A stretch of 64,000 nt of DNA from Paludibaculum fermentans (GCF_015277775.1 NZ_CP063849.1:1922001-1986000), one strand, 5' to 3'; positions 9,663-18,116 are shown, counted from the stretch's first letter. Numbers and translations are program-made. Notes: generated by a model not told the origin, from the letters alone.

Positions 9663-9702
9663 GAAGGTGCTATTGGCGATGGACGCGCCAGGCGACCTTC
9701 TT
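9663..9702. terminator. Hairpin between convergent genes
   Basis: GAAGGT at 9663-9668 pairs with ACCTTC at 9695-9700, and an inner TGGCG/CGCCA stem (9674-9678 with 9686-9690) sits inside it. It lies between the stop of the PEGA gene and the stop of the convergent DUF4331 gene. There is only a weak T run, so intrinsic termination is an inference. Confidence 0.35.
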
Positions 9703-9733
9703 AAATGACTGGGGCACTGGGCCCGCCAGTTGG

Positions 9734-10711
9734 TTACGCCAACTCGTGGGGCGGCCCGAGGTAGGGGAATTCGGGGAGGAGATCGCGATGCGGTTCGACG
9801 CCATCGCGGGTCACCCTTCCGTTGGTGAGCAGGGCGATGAAGCCGTCCATCACGTCATCCGTGAGGGTGCGGCCATTGTGCGGGTAAGACGCCGGCTGCC
9901 GCGAATCGTAGAAGAGGATATCCGGGAGCAAAGACTCGGCCACTCGTTTGGCTTCCTGGGGCGAATAGCCGCCCGTATGCTCCAAAGAATGCGCGAAGAT
10001 GGCGGCGAAGCGGGCGTCGCCGGCCGGTTGTGCGGCGAGGTAGTCGGACTTTTGCTCGCCGGTCAGGAATACGGATTGTGAGGGCCGTGCGCCGCGGTCC
10101 GCCTGAACCCACGTCCCGCCTCTGCCGTCGAGGGTGCGCTGCCAAAGACCGACAGGGGTAGGGCCGAGGGCCTCGGCGGGCAATTCCAGCACGATGCTGC
10201 ATACGTCTTTTCCAGCAAAGAAGTCGCGGCCGGTGAATTGGAAATTGTTCAGCGCGCCCTCGGTGTCGAAGAAGAAGGGATCGCTTCGCCAGCCCGCGAA
10301 GAAGCGATAGCCCGCGGCTTCGGACACGAGCGCTTCCCGGCCGGTGGAAACCCGCGCCGAAGCGAGGATCGTCTGTCCGCCGGGGCCATCGCCGGCCGCC
10401 GCTTCGCCTTGGGCACGGCGCACGGTGGCGACCTGGCTGCCGTCGTTAGTGGACGAGAAGGAGACACGGTAGGCAAGATCGGCGACGGCATCGCCGTTTG
10501 TATCCACTTTCAGTTCATACACTGCCTGTGTCGAGAAAGGCTCGCGGGTGGTGGGGCCGGATGGGTTGACGCCGGCTGAGGGATGAACATTCATGACGAC
10601 AATCGACTTGCCGGCACCGCCGGGTTTCGGGAAGGCGTACAGGTCGGTGAGATCGAGGCGCGCATCGCCGTGGGGAAAGCCGTAGTCAGGTCCAGAGTAA
10701 TGGTGGGACAC
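9734..10711 (-). CDS. DUF4331 family protein
   Basis: This 325-residue protein opens with SHHYSGPDYGFPHGDARLDLTDLYAFPKPG, spread over residues 2-30, the recognisable start of the DUF4331 family (a Ser-His-His-containing N-terminus with a 'DLTDLYAF' motif). A conserved 'FFAGKDVCSIVLELP' block follows around residue 190. The start is GTG at 10711, chosen because AGGAGG lies eight bases upstream. No signal peptide is visible, although family members elsewhere are often exported. The biochemical role of the family is not established. Neighbours (a surface protein on one side, a pseudogene on the other) give no functional hint. Confidence 0.8.
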   Translation of the reverse strand: MSHHYSGPDYGFPHGDARLDLTDLYAFPKPGGAGKSIVVMNVHPSAGVNPSGPTTREPFSTQAVYELKVDTNGDAVADLAYRVSFSSTNDGSQVATVRRAQGEAAAGDGPGGQTILASARVSTGREALVSEAAGYRFFAGWRSDPFFFDTEGALNNFQFTGRDFFAGKDVCSIVLELPAEALGPTPVGLWQRTLDGRGGTWVQADRGARPSQSVFLTGEQKSDYLAAQPAGDARFAAIFAHSLEHTGGYSPQEAKRVAESLLPDILFYDSRQPASYPHNGRTLTDDVMDGFIALLTNGRVTRDGVEPHRDLLPEFPYLGPPHELA

Positions 10712-10945
10712 GGATCATCCTCCTGCAGTGTTTGACAACCTGTCTCAAGGCAAACGAGGGGCCGCCCTTCCAGTCCCCGCAACTGCCGTGTTTAGAGCCG
10801 GGCGCTCGGATAACAAGGGGCAGGCGGGCGGAGGGGTGTCGATAACTGGTGGTGGTGGAGCGACAGGCGACAGCAGAAGCCAGGCGCGAGCGAGGGGCGC
10901 GGTCGTTGCCGGAGGCCCGCCTTCCTGCCAGGAAACGCGTTGGTT

Positions 10946-11518
10946 CTAGTGGGTGGGCTGACGAAGCCGGGCAGCCGTATCGTCAATGGGCAGGCGGGTG
11001 ATGACGCCCAGTGCAGGATCCGTCTGCCCGTCGGTTGGCGCGTAGCGGCCGTCCGGCTCGCGGACCAGAAACAGCAGGTCAGAGCCGCATCTCCTGGGGT
11101 CCTGAGGGTCGAAGAAGACCAGCACTGGTCCGTTTGCGACAGGCTGAGCCTGCGGCCAGCGGGCGTGATGGAGGGCGAATTTCTGAAGGCTCCGATCGCC
11201 TTTGAGAACCGCGGAGACCACGAACTGCGTCTCGACTGCCCTATATTTCGCCTGGGTGACCTGCCCTTGCGCATCGAGTGTGGAGATACCGGGCAGAAGG
11301 ATCTCCTCCGCAGTATCGGTGGTTCGGCCTGAGGCGGTGGCGATGGCCACCAGATCTGATTTGTCGAGCAGTTCCTGGTAGGAGACGATGCGAACGGCCG
11401 GGGCTTCCGCCGCGGGGACCGTGAGTCAAGCTGTTGCCGCGAGGATGACGGCAACGGGCAGCGTGAGTACGGAATACCAGCGGCGCCGGCAGGAGGGTGG
11501 AATCGCGGGTTTGCTCAT
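10946..11518 (-). pseudogene. Secreted-protein paralogue with a stop codon in the signal peptide
   Basis: Reading from the ATG at 11518, the frame encodes a typical signal peptide (SVLTLPVAVILAATA). It meets TGA at 11428-11426, then continues in the same frame through VSYQELLDKSDLVAIAT and LPGISTLDAQGQVTQAK to the stop at 10946. The body matches the intact gene at 16465-17016 along its whole length, including FVVSAVLKGDR, LVFFDP and LLFLVREPDGRYAPT. In the intact gene the corresponding leader is uninterrupted. A shorter product could start at the GTG at 11350 but would not be exported. A single nonsense change makes this a young pseudogene, or a sequencing error. Confidence 0.75.
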
Positions 11519-11618
11519 CCTTTTTACCCATCCTAGCTCCGCTAGTTGACCCAGGTTGGCTCCGCGCGTCGAGTTGTAGATCGCGTTGTGAGGGCGGGCT
11601 TCGAGGCTGTACAGAAGA

Positions 11619-14435
11619 TTAGGGCGTGCCCGGGCGTTCCGGCCCAGACTGGGGCGACTGGTTGGGCCAGGCACCGTCGCGGTCCAGGCCCAGGACCTGG
11701 ACTGCTGGGGACGCCAGTTCTTCAAACCGCACCTCGGCGCCTTCTTCGCGGGCATGGGCCGCAGTTCGCCAGCGGAGACAGGCCCACACGACGGCGAGCC
11801 CGAGCAGCGCCGGAACGAACAGCTTCGGTTCAGCCAGCGCCTGGCGCTCATACATGACACTCAGGAGGATGGACCAGAGGAGAGCCAGGCCTCCGAGGAT
11901 CGCCAGATGGACTTGGGACTTGCCCGGCAGGTAGGAGCACGTGAACGGGATCTTGTGGAACCCGTGCAAACACAACTCGGCGAGGATCAGGGCGAGGGCG
12001 GCAAGGATCGCCAGATGACCCGCGGCCGCGCGCCACGGCCACAGCCAGAAGCAGCACGCGGCCGAGAGCAGCCATAAGGGGGCCGCCGAGAATAGCAGGA
12101 GCGAACGGCGGGCAGCGGATAGACACTCCGGCACACGGCGGAGGCCGGTGACCTGGAAGATCCAGTTTCCGCGCAGATCGAGTGGGATCGAAAAGGCGAC
12201 GCGGGTGCCGAGCATGGCGAAACCGAGCAGGGTGATGGTGGCGGCCAGCAAGGGCTCGTTCACCTGGCTCCAGGGATCGGCCGCCGGAGCGTCCGCCAGT
12301 TGATTCGGCGGTCCGCCATTCTTCACCATGGCGATCACCAGTGCGAAGCCGACGCCCAGATAGAAGGCGAGAATGACGCGATGGAGCCGGCTGCGCTGCA
12401 GGGTCCGGGCGCTGAACTGGACCAGCGCGGCCCGGACCGAGTGCCCGAAGCCAGGCATCCAGAGGCCGTCGCCGGCGCCGGAAACAATATCCGGTTCCTC
12501 GACAATCTGGCGGATAGTGCGGAGGTAAGACAGCGTGTACGCGGCGGCCGTGCCGAAGAAAGCAACTGCCAGTCCGAGCCAGGCCCGGCGCGCCAACACA
12601 GCCAGCGCCGGCGATCCGGTCCACTGCTGAAACAGGCCCAGGAACCAATAAGACGGTGACCAGCCGAGCAGCCCGCTGCCGGTGGCATGAACCGTGTCGG
12701 GCGGCACCATCGGCTGCAGGCAGTAAACGCAGACGATGACGCAAAAGGCCGCCATCTGCAGCCAGGAGGATGCGCGCAGGAACAGCCGGCGCGGCAGCAG
12801 TTGGGCGGCGAAGCCCTGCAGGCACAGCATGCAGCAATAGATGAACGCACCGGCGAGCAACATGATGGCCCAGTAGACGGCGAACATGCGAAGTACGCCG
12901 GAGAGGCCGCCGCCCTGGGGCACGCTCACCAGGCCCAGAGAGATTGCCGGCTCGCCCGCGAGCCGCTGCCGAATGTGCAGGGGCAGCAGGGCGCCCAGGA
13001 ACGAGGCCGCCTGGTTCACCAGGACAACCCCGGCATAGTCGCCCTTGGGGTTGAAGAACGCGTAGCTGCCATAGCCGGAGATGGCTCCACTGTGTCCGTA
13101 GGTGCCGGCATTCCTGTCGTAGAACCAGGCAAGAGCGATGCGCGATTCGCGGCTGGCGGCAGCCCGCGGCACCTGGGATAGACGCAGCGCGGGCGAAGCC
13201 GCGTGAAGCTGCGCCTCCAGATAGGTGAGCAGGTCATCGGCAGTGGAGTTGATGGCACCCGCTGGAGCAAACGAATCCAAGTCCCAAGGCGGCAGGGGTT
13301 CGTGCCGGTCGCCATAGGCCTGGATGAGGCGCTGCCGCCGTTCCGGCGAAAGGATTACAGAGGTATCGCGCATGTGGAGGGGGCCCGTGATGCGCTGCGC
13401 CAGCAACTCCGAATACGAGACTCCGGCTCGAACGGCGAGCGCCTCGCCGAGGAGGGAGTAGCCCCAGTTGCTGTAGACGAAGGGCGGAGCGGCGTCGCGG
13501 CCGACCCCATGCCTGGCGATGGAGGCCCGCAGGTCGGTTGCATGATAACCGGCAAATCCGGCGGCCACGCTGCGAAAGCGGCCCGAGTGGAAATCATCCG
13601 GCATGGGCCCCAAGCCGGAGTGGTGCGTTGCCAGGTCGAGCAGGGTGATCTCAGGGCCACCGGGAGGGGCCACCACCCCCACAGGCAGGAAGGCGCGCAA
13701 CGGTTCGTCGAGACGCACCCGGCCTTCCACGGCCAACTGGGCCAGAAGGAGTCCCGTGAAGGTTTTGGTGATGGACCCGACCTGGTAGATGGAATCGGGC
13801 TGCGCGGCGCCATAGGCGAGGATTCGGCGCTGGCCGTGTTTCAACACTCCAACGACAATGCCCATGCCGCGCGGCAACTGAGGCGGCAGAGCGTCCTTCA
13901 GCAGTAGTTCGATGCCGGCCGCATCGGCAGGCGGCCTCACCGGAAGATACCCAAAGGCCGGCATGGTCACCTGTGCAGTGGGCTGAGCGCTGAAGGTCAG
14001 CGGACACACCAGACCCGCCGCGGAGTGCAGCAGTAGAACGGTGAGACCCAGCGCCGTACCGGCCGCCGCGACCTTGGCGAGAAACAGGGTTCGGGCGCGC
14101 ACCGGCAAAGGCGCGAGCACCAGCACGTCGCGGCGATCGGGGAACGTGGAATCCCAACTCAGCACCGCGAACAGCCCGACGACCAGCATCGTGGTGGCGA
14201 TGAGGAAGTGCTCGACACCCCAGGTTCCAAACACTCTCATTTCCGGCGTCAGACGGCTGGAGGCAACGGCGAGGGCGGGCCCGGAAAGGAAGAAGATGCT
14301 CACAAAGATGAGCAGGGCCGCGAACTGACCCAGCAGCTTGTTGGAATCGCCGAGAGCATCCGCCGAGAGGATTTCCAAATCGACCATGCGGAACAGGAAC
14401 TGGCGGTAGAGCACGCGGAACTGGAGCTTCTCCAT
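11619..14435 (-). CDS. ABC transporter permease with an inserted serine beta-lactamase-type domain
   Basis: In this 938-residue protein, residues about 38-140 hold three hydrophobic segments typical of an exporter permease. Residues about 155-495 form a beta-lactamase/penicillin-binding-protein-type (class C) domain with SITK at 221-224 (nucleophile Ser221, Lys224), YSN at 321-323 and HSG at 448-450. From about 510 onward several more membrane segments follow. The hydrolase would therefore sit in a large extracytoplasmic loop of the permease. The gene lies 8 bp downstream of the ATPase gene on the same strand, so they should form one transporter. Family serine hydrolases act on D-amino-acid peptides or esters; the substrate here is unknown. 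Residues about 841-876 are bounded by a 13-bp direct repeat in the DNA. Confidence 0.88.
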   Translation of the reverse strand: MEKLQFRVLYRQFLFRMVDLEILSADALGDSNKLLGQFAALLIFVSIFFLSGPALAVASSRLTPEMRVFGTWGVEHFLIATTMLVVGLFAVLSWDSTFPDRRDVLVLAPLPVRARTLFLAKVAAAGTALGLTVLLLHSAAGLVCPLTFSAQPTAQVTMPAFGYLPVRPPADAAGIELLLKDALPPQLPRGMGIVVGVLKHGQRRILAYGAAQPDSIYQVGSITKTFTGLLLAQLAVEGRVRLDEPLRAFLPVGVVAPPGGPEITLLDLATHHSGLGPMPDDFHSGRFRSVAAGFAGYHATDLRASIARHGVGRDAAPPFVYSNWGYSLLGEALAVRAGVSYSELLAQRITGPLHMRDTSVILSPERRQRLIQAYGDRHEPLPPWDLDSFAPAGAINSTADDLLTYLEAQLHAASPALRLSQVPRAAASRESRIALAWFYDRNAGTYGHSGAISGYGSYAFFNPKGDYAGVVLVNQAASFLGALLPLHIRQRLAGEPAISLGLVSVPQGGGLSGVLRMFAVYWAIMLLAGAFIYCCMLCLQGFAAQLLPRRLFLRASSWLQMAAFCVIVCVYCLQPMVPPDTVHATGSGLLGWSPSYWFLGLFQQWTGSPALAVLARRAWLGLAVAFFGTAAAYTLSYLRTIRQIVEEPDIVSGAGDGLWMPGFGHSVRAALVQFSARTLQRSRLHRVILAFYLGVGFALVIAMVKNGGPPNQLADAPAADPWSQVNEPLLAATITLLGFAMLGTRVAFSIPLDLRGNWIFQVTGLRRVPECLSAARRSLLLFSAAPLWLLSAACCFWLWPWRAAAGHLAILAALALILAELCLHGFHKIPFTCSYLPGKSQVHLAILGGLALLWSILLSVMYERQALAEPKLFVPALLGLAVVWACLRWRTAAHAREEGAEVRFEELASPAVQVLGLDRDGAWPNQSPQSGPERPGTP
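11897..12017. repeat. 13-bp direct repeat bounding a 108-bp in-frame segment
   Basis: GGATCGCCAGATG occurs at 11897-11909 and again at 12005-12017 inside the permease gene, exactly 108 bp (36 codons) apart. The truncated copy at about 7.0 kb has only one such site and lacks the intervening segment, while the flanking sequence is nearly identical. This is what recombination between the repeats, or an in-frame insertion with duplication, would leave. Confidence 0.75.
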
Positions 14436-14443
14436 GTTGCCCC

Positions 14444-15208
14444 CTAGGCTTCAATCAGGTCGGCCACCTGGCGCGAGATGGCAGCGGTGTCCTGCTCCAC
14501 CGCGAGTTGCGAGAAGATCGCCTCCAGTGTCGGAGCCGACATCAGGGTGCGCAGGTGCTCAATGGAATCGTCGGCGACCACTTTGCCGCGATGCAGGATC
14601 ACGACGTGGGAACAGACCCGCTCGACCGTTTCGAGCTCATGTGAGCTGAAGAGCACCACCTTGCCGCGCGCGGCCAGTTCCTGGATCAGGCTGCGCAGCA
14701 CGAGGGCCGTCGCGACGTCGAGGCCGGAGAAGGGTTCATCGAGCAGGATGAGGGCGGGATTGTGCAGCAGGGCGGCGATGAGCAGCACCTTCTGCCGCAT
14801 CCCCTTCGAGTAGGCCGAGATGGGGACGTGGCGGTCAGGGTGCAGCGAGAACAGGCGCAGCAGTCCGTCGATTCGGCCGGCGGTGGGCTTCGCCGCCAGT
14901 CCGCGCAACTGGCCCACCATAATGAGGTACTCCAGGCCGCTGAGGTGCGCGTAGAGATGCGGCTCCTCCGGCACATAGCCCATGCGTTGCCGGTAGTCGA
15001 TGGAAGCGTGCTGGATCCGTTCCCCCTGGAAGCGGATCTCGCCCGAGGTGGCCTCCATCAGACCGGTGATCATCTTCATGGTGGTGGATTTGCCTGATCC
15101 ATTGGGACCCAGGTAGCCGGTGATCTCGCCGCTGCGGGCGGTGAAGCTCACGTCCTCGACGGCGGCGATGCCGTGAAATCGTTTCGTGAGGTGAAGCAGT
15201 TCAAGCAT
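14444..15208 (-). CDS. ABC transporter ATP-binding protein
   Basis: This 254-residue cytoplasmic ATPase has Walker A GPNGSGKS at residues 34-41, a signature-like YSKGMRQK, Walker B ALILLDEP, and the switch His in LFSSHELE. The closest group is the ABC-2 exporter ATPases, which pair with polytopic permeases. It is the first gene of a two-gene operon: the permease with the inserted hydrolase domain starts 8 bp after its stop. It is divergent from a PadR-type repressor gene, with palindromic sites and a promoter in the 69-bp gap. Expression of the exporter is therefore probably controlled by that regulator. Confidence 0.93.
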   Translation of the reverse strand: MLELLHLTKRFHGIAAVEDVSFTARSGEITGYLGPNGSGKSTTMKMITGLMEATSGEIRFQGERIQHASIDYRQRMGYVPEEPHLYAHLSGLEYLIMVGQLRGLAAKPTAGRIDGLLRLFSLHPDRHVPISAYSKGMRQKVLLIAALLHNPALILLDEPFSGLDVATALVLRSLIQELAARGKVVLFSSHELETVERVCSHVVILHRGKVVADDSIEHLRTLMSAPTLEAIFSQLAVEQDTAAISRQVADLIEA

Positions 15209-15215
15209 GGCTGCA

Positions 15216-15265
15216 CCCTATGTAGCAAACTACAAACAGGGTGTCAAGTATTATCCTACATAGGG
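15216..15265. promoter_or_regulatory. Palindromic operator sites between the ABC operon and padR-type gene
   Basis: CCCTATGTAG at 15216-15225 is mirrored by CTACATAGGG at 15256-15265. The arms are 40 bp apart start to start, close to four helical turns. A second palindrome, TGTAG-N4-CTACA, occupies 15221-15234. All lie in the divergent intergenic gap. A PadR-type protein encoded at 15278 is the obvious candidate to bind them and to repress both directions. The repeats are seen directly; the regulator assignment is inference. Confidence 0.65.
15219..15247 (-). promoter_or_regulatory. Sigma-70-type promoter for the ABC exporter operon
   Basis: Read on the minus strand, TTGACA (15247-15242) is followed after exactly 17 bases by TACATA (15224-15219). 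The hexamers overlap the palindromes described for this gap, so a bound repressor would block polymerase. The ATPase start codon lies only 10 bases past the -10 box, so the transcript would be nearly leaderless. The -35 box is a perfect consensus; the -10 box is weak. Confidence 0.55.
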
Positions 15266-15277
15266 TAGAATGGGCGC

Positions 15278-15592
15278 ATGGCTGCCGAGCTGAAACTTTC
15301 GCACACCGCCGCGCTGATCCTGCAGGCGGTCCAGACCGGCGATGGCTACGGCTTCAGTGTGATGGAACTCACGGGGCTGCCCAGCGGCACGGTCTATCCG
15401 GCGATGCGCCGTTTGGAGCGGGACGGCCTGGTGGTCTCGCAGTGGGAGGGGCAGGCGATCGCCGACGCCGGCCAGCGGCCGCCGCGGAAGTACTACCAAC
15501 TGACAGAGGCCGGACAGGCGACACTGGCGGCCTCGCAGCGGCGCTATCCTTTGTTGGCTAAACTGGCCGCGGTCGAGACGGAGCAGGCATGA
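15278..15592 (+). CDS. PadR-family transcriptional regulator
   Basis: The 104-residue winged-helix protein has the PadR pattern: LSHTAALILQAV at the start, YGFSVMELTGLPSGTVYPAMRRLERDGLV spread over helices 2-3 and the wing (residues about 24-54), and RKYYQLTEAGQATL near the end. PadR proteins are usually local repressors of membrane or exporter genes and often respond to small ligands. It is divergent from the ABC exporter operon and shares a 69-bp regulatory gap containing palindromes. Its stop overlaps the start of the next gene by four bases, so the two are translationally coupled. Confidence 0.92.
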   Translation: MAAELKLSHTAALILQAVQTGDGYGFSVMELTGLPSGTVYPAMRRLERDGLVVSQWEGQAIADAGQRPPRKYYQLTEAGQATLAASQRRYPLLAKLAAVETEQA

Positions 15593-16374
15593 GCATTCAC
15601 CTCGCAATGCTACGCAGCGCGGCCTGGCTGGTGCCTGGCACGTTGCGCGAGGAGTGGCTGGCCGAATGGAGTGCGGAACTCTGGCACGTCCGGCGCGCAA
15701 GGGAACTGCGAGCCACGGGCTTCTGCCTGGGCGCGTTCCGGGATGCGCTCTGGATGCGGCGCAATTGCCCGCCGGAAGCGCAGCCCGCGCCTTGGCTGGA
15801 ATCGCCCGCGCGGTGTCTTGGCTTCCTTGGCCTGGCAGCGGCCGTGTGTGCACTCCTTGCATTGCGCTACCACCAGCCCGGCATGCCAGTGCCTGTTCGC
15901 GGGCCGATTGGCGCAATGCTCTACATGGCCCTGATGACCGTGCCCATGGTCGCGGCCATTACGAGCCTGGGCCTAGGGTCGTATCCGGGCCAACGCAATG
16001 CCTGGCGCTGGGCATTCTTCGCAGCCAAGGTCGCACTGCTGTTGTTCATCGTCTTTGCCGGCGTGCTGAACCTCGCGGCCATGGTGGGACTGAAGGTCAC
16101 TTCCGGCCCGCTCCACTTCATTCTGATGGGGAACGTCGCCGCATTGCGTTGGGCACTGGTGGACCAACGGCGGCGCTGTCCGGAATGCCTGCGGCTGCTG
16201 GCGCATCCGGCGCGCATCGGCGTGCCCTCACAAACGTTCCTTGAATGGTATGGGACCGAGTTTGTTTGCGGGAAGGGCCACGGCCTGATGCACGTCCCCG
16301 AGATCCCGACGGTGTCGTTCCGGACACAGAGCTGGACTCATCTGGACCGGTCGTGGAGCGAGCTGTTCAAGTAG
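15589..16374 (+). CDS. PadR-linked membrane protein with a C-terminal zinc-ribbon-like motif
   Basis: This 261-residue protein overlaps the regulator gene by the sequence ATGA. It has a soluble N-terminus rich in Trp/Arg (EEWLAEWSAELWHVRRARE), four hydrophobic segments between about residues 82 and 185, and a cytoplasmic-looking tail. The tail contains CPEC and a later CGKGHG, which could ligate a metal. Small proteins of this arrangement are commonly found next to PadR genes in acidobacteria (recalled, not checked). The coupling suggests it works with the regulator, perhaps as a sensor or partner of the exporter. The function is unknown. Confidence 0.75.
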   Translation: MSIHLAMLRSAAWLVPGTLREEWLAEWSAELWHVRRARELRATGFCLGAFRDALWMRRNCPPEAQPAPWLESPARCLGFLGLAAAVCALLALRYHQPGMPVPVRGPIGAMLYMALMTVPMVAAITSLGLGSYPGQRNAWRWAFFAAKVALLLFIVFAGVLNLAAMVGLKVTSGPLHFILMGNVAALRWALVDQRRRCPECLRLLAHPARIGVPSQTFLEWYGTEFVCGKGHGLMHVPEIPTVSFRTQSWTHLDRSWSELFK

Positions 16375-16464
16375 GGCGGGAACGAGGGAGCCGGCGGCTG
16401 GGGACGGGGTGATCGCAGACCCGCGGTGACGGGCCCGTTGAACGGAACAGGCCATGCTCCAGGA

Positions 16465-17016
16465 TCAGTAGGGCCGCGTACCAAGATCCTCAAAGGGCAG
16501 CCGGCTGATGACGGCCATTCCTGGATCGGTCTGCCCGCCGGTAGGCGCATACCGGCCATCCGGTTCCCGCACCAGGAAGAGCAAATACGAGCCGGATCTC
16601 TGGGCGAGGCGCGGATCGAAGAAGACAAGGGCCGATCCGTTCACGGCGGGCACTTCCGGCGGCCAGCGGCCATGGTGCAGGGTGAACTTCCGCAGGTTAC
16701 GGTCGCCCTTGAGAACGGCCGAGACCACGAACGGGGTCTCGACGCCGAGGCACTTCACCTTCTCCGTGCGGCCCTGCCCGTCCATCGTCGAGATGCCCGG
16801 CAGGACCAACTCCTCGCCCGTATCCGCCGTCCGCGCGGAGGGGGTTGCGATCGCCACGAGATCGGATTTGTCCAGCAACTCCTGGTACGAGAGACTGCGC
16901 ACCACCCTGCCCGTTGCTTCCGGCACGGCCAGCCAGAACGCTGCCGCGCCCACGACAACCGCGGGCAGCAACCGGAGACGCCGGAACACAGGGGCAACCG
17001 CGGCCAGGGTTCTCAT
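16465..17016 (-). CDS. Secreted protein of unknown function (intact paralogue of the 11-kb pseudogene)
   Basis: The product is 183 residues from the ATG at 17016. A signal peptide with a hydrophobic core (LLPAVVVGAAAFWLAVPEA) is followed by a compact domain with YQELLDKSDLVAIATP, FVVSAVLKGDRNLRKF, LVFFDP and YLLFLVREPDGRYAPTGG motifs. The same blocks occur in the pseudogene at 10946-11518, which confirms that this is a genuine family. The pattern (a strand-rich domain after 'SDLVAIA') recalls small exported acidobacterial proteins with no assigned role. The gene converges on the PadR-linked membrane protein gene. A TTG nine bases upstream is an alternative start. Confidence 0.75.
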   Translation of the reverse strand: MRTLAAVAPVFRRLRLLPAVVVGAAAFWLAVPEATGRVVRSLSYQELLDKSDLVAIATPSARTADTGEELVLPGISTMDGQGRTEKVKCLGVETPFVVSAVLKGDRNLRKFTLHHGRWPPEVPAVNGSALVFFDPRLAQRSGSYLLFLVREPDGRYAPTGGQTDPGMAVISRLPFEDLGTRPY

Positions 17017-17122
17017 ATGCTCCAATGCTAAATCGTCTGGGAGGCCGCTGTACCCCGGCGCGAGACGGTTGAAGGGTCAAGGGATGGGGCGTGCGGAAAG
17101 CTGTCACCCGTCCGGCACACGC

Positions 17123-17152
17123 AAAAAGAGCCGGGAGACTGGCTCCCGGCTC
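17123..17152 (-). terminator. Intrinsic terminator of the first tandem coiled-coil gene
   Basis: A perfect 10-bp stem (GAGCCGGGAG at 17128-17137 pairing with 17143-17152, five-base loop) is followed on the minus strand by five T residues (17127-17123). It lies 28 bases past the stop codon. The same structure follows the second copy at 18430-18459. Confidence 0.9.
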
Positions 17153-17180
17153 TCTGCCCCAACGAAGTGGGCTATGGTCC

Positions 17181-18071
17181 CTAGCGCTTGGCCATTGTTT
17201 TCACTTTGGGCACCGCCAAGTAGCCGATCACCTGGTCCTTACGGATCTCGTTCACGACCACTTCATAGGGAGTCCGTGCGCCGGAGGTGTAGAACTGCAC
17301 CGGCTCGTTCACGTTCTTGTCCTTCTTCTCGACCGTCTTGTCGTCGGCCAGGACGTTCATGGTGAACTTGTTCCGCTTCACATCCGTCTTCTTCAGCGCC
17401 AGGCGGATCTCGCCGACCTTCTGGGGCTGACCGTTGCGGGGCAGGGTGAATTCGAAGTAGTCCTTCTCACCCAGCTTGCGCAGTTCGCCGAGCTCAGTGG
17501 AATTGGTTGCAATCAGGCCACTCATGACGCCCATGTCGCCCGTCATCCGCTTCAGGTCTTCCTTGGTCTGCGACAGGTCGGTCTTGGTGCTATCCACATC
17601 GGTGCGAACGGTGCCAACGTCACCCTTGATCCCGTTGAGGGCTTCGTCCACCTGGGTGGACTTCTGTTCGGTGGCCTGCTTGTAGTCTTCCAACTGCTTG
17701 GTCAACTCTTCGTTCTTGGCGGTGAGCGTGGTCATCACCCGGCCGGCCTGTTGCTTCGCGGCCCGCTGGGAGTTGGCCAGGGCTTCCTGCCGTGCCTTGG
17801 CGACTTCGTCGTTCATTTTGGCCAGGGTCTCGTCGACCTGCGCCTTGGCTACGGTGGCGCTGGTCTGCATCTGGCTCTGCAGCTGTTCGAACTTCTGCTG
17901 CGATTGGGCCATTTCCTGGCGTACCGAGGATACCTGATTGCTCTGGTACCACCAGCCTCCGAGGGCAGCCACCAGGGCCACGGCCACGGCCACCTTTGTC
18001 ACAGTCCCGCCGGAACTATGACGCTCCTCGTTCCGGATCACGGTCTCGTTGTTTTCGTTATAGCTCGACAT
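17181..18071 (-). CDS. Membrane-anchored coiled-coil protein, tandem copy 1
   Basis: The 296-residue product starts at the ATG at 18071, chosen because AGGAG lies about eight bases upstream and because the tandem copy has the same start. An acidic-polar N-terminus is followed by one membrane helix (VAVAVALVAALGGWWY, about residues 25-40). A long heptad-rich coiled coil (about 45-200) and a C-terminal beta-rich domain (about 205-290) with DYFEFTLPRNGQ and KKTDVKRNKFTMNVLADDK come next. The single N-terminal helix suggests anchoring with the coiled coil outside the cytoplasm. It is about 95 percent identical to copy 2. The function is unknown; a scaffold or envelope-spanning role is only inference. 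Confidence 0.82.
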   Translation of the reverse strand: MSSYNENNETVIRNEERHSSGGTVTKVAVAVALVAALGGWWYQSNQVSSVRQEMAQSQQKFEQLQSQMQTSATVAKAQVDETLAKMNDEVAKARQEALANSQRAAKQQAGRVMTTLTAKNEELTKQLEDYKQATEQKSTQVDEALNGIKGDVGTVRTDVDSTKTDLSQTKEDLKRMTGDMGVMSGLIATNSTELGELRKLGEKDYFEFTLPRNGQPQKVGEIRLALKKTDVKRNKFTMNVLADDKTVEKKDKNVNEPVQFYTSGARTPYEVVVNEIRKDQVIGYLAVPKVKTMAKR

Positions 18072-18099
18072 CCTGTGCATCTCCTCAAAGATTCGTTTC

Positions 18100-18116
18100 T
18101 GGCGCTTTCGGCGCCA
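18100..18116 (-). promoter_or_regulatory. Leader hairpin upstream of coiled-coil copy 1
   Basis: TGGCGC and GCGCCA (18100-18105 with 18111-18116) form a 6-bp stem around a CGAAA loop on the minus strand, about 30 bases before the start codon. Copy 2 has TGACGC and GCGTCA around the same loop. The third base pair has changed from G-C to A-T on both sides, which favours a conserved RNA stem or a two-fold protein site. Confidence 0.6.

Noticed and set aside
10780-10930. Possible second gene between DUF4331 and the pseudogene
   Set aside because: Only short, low-quality frames exist and the sequence shows no start signals.
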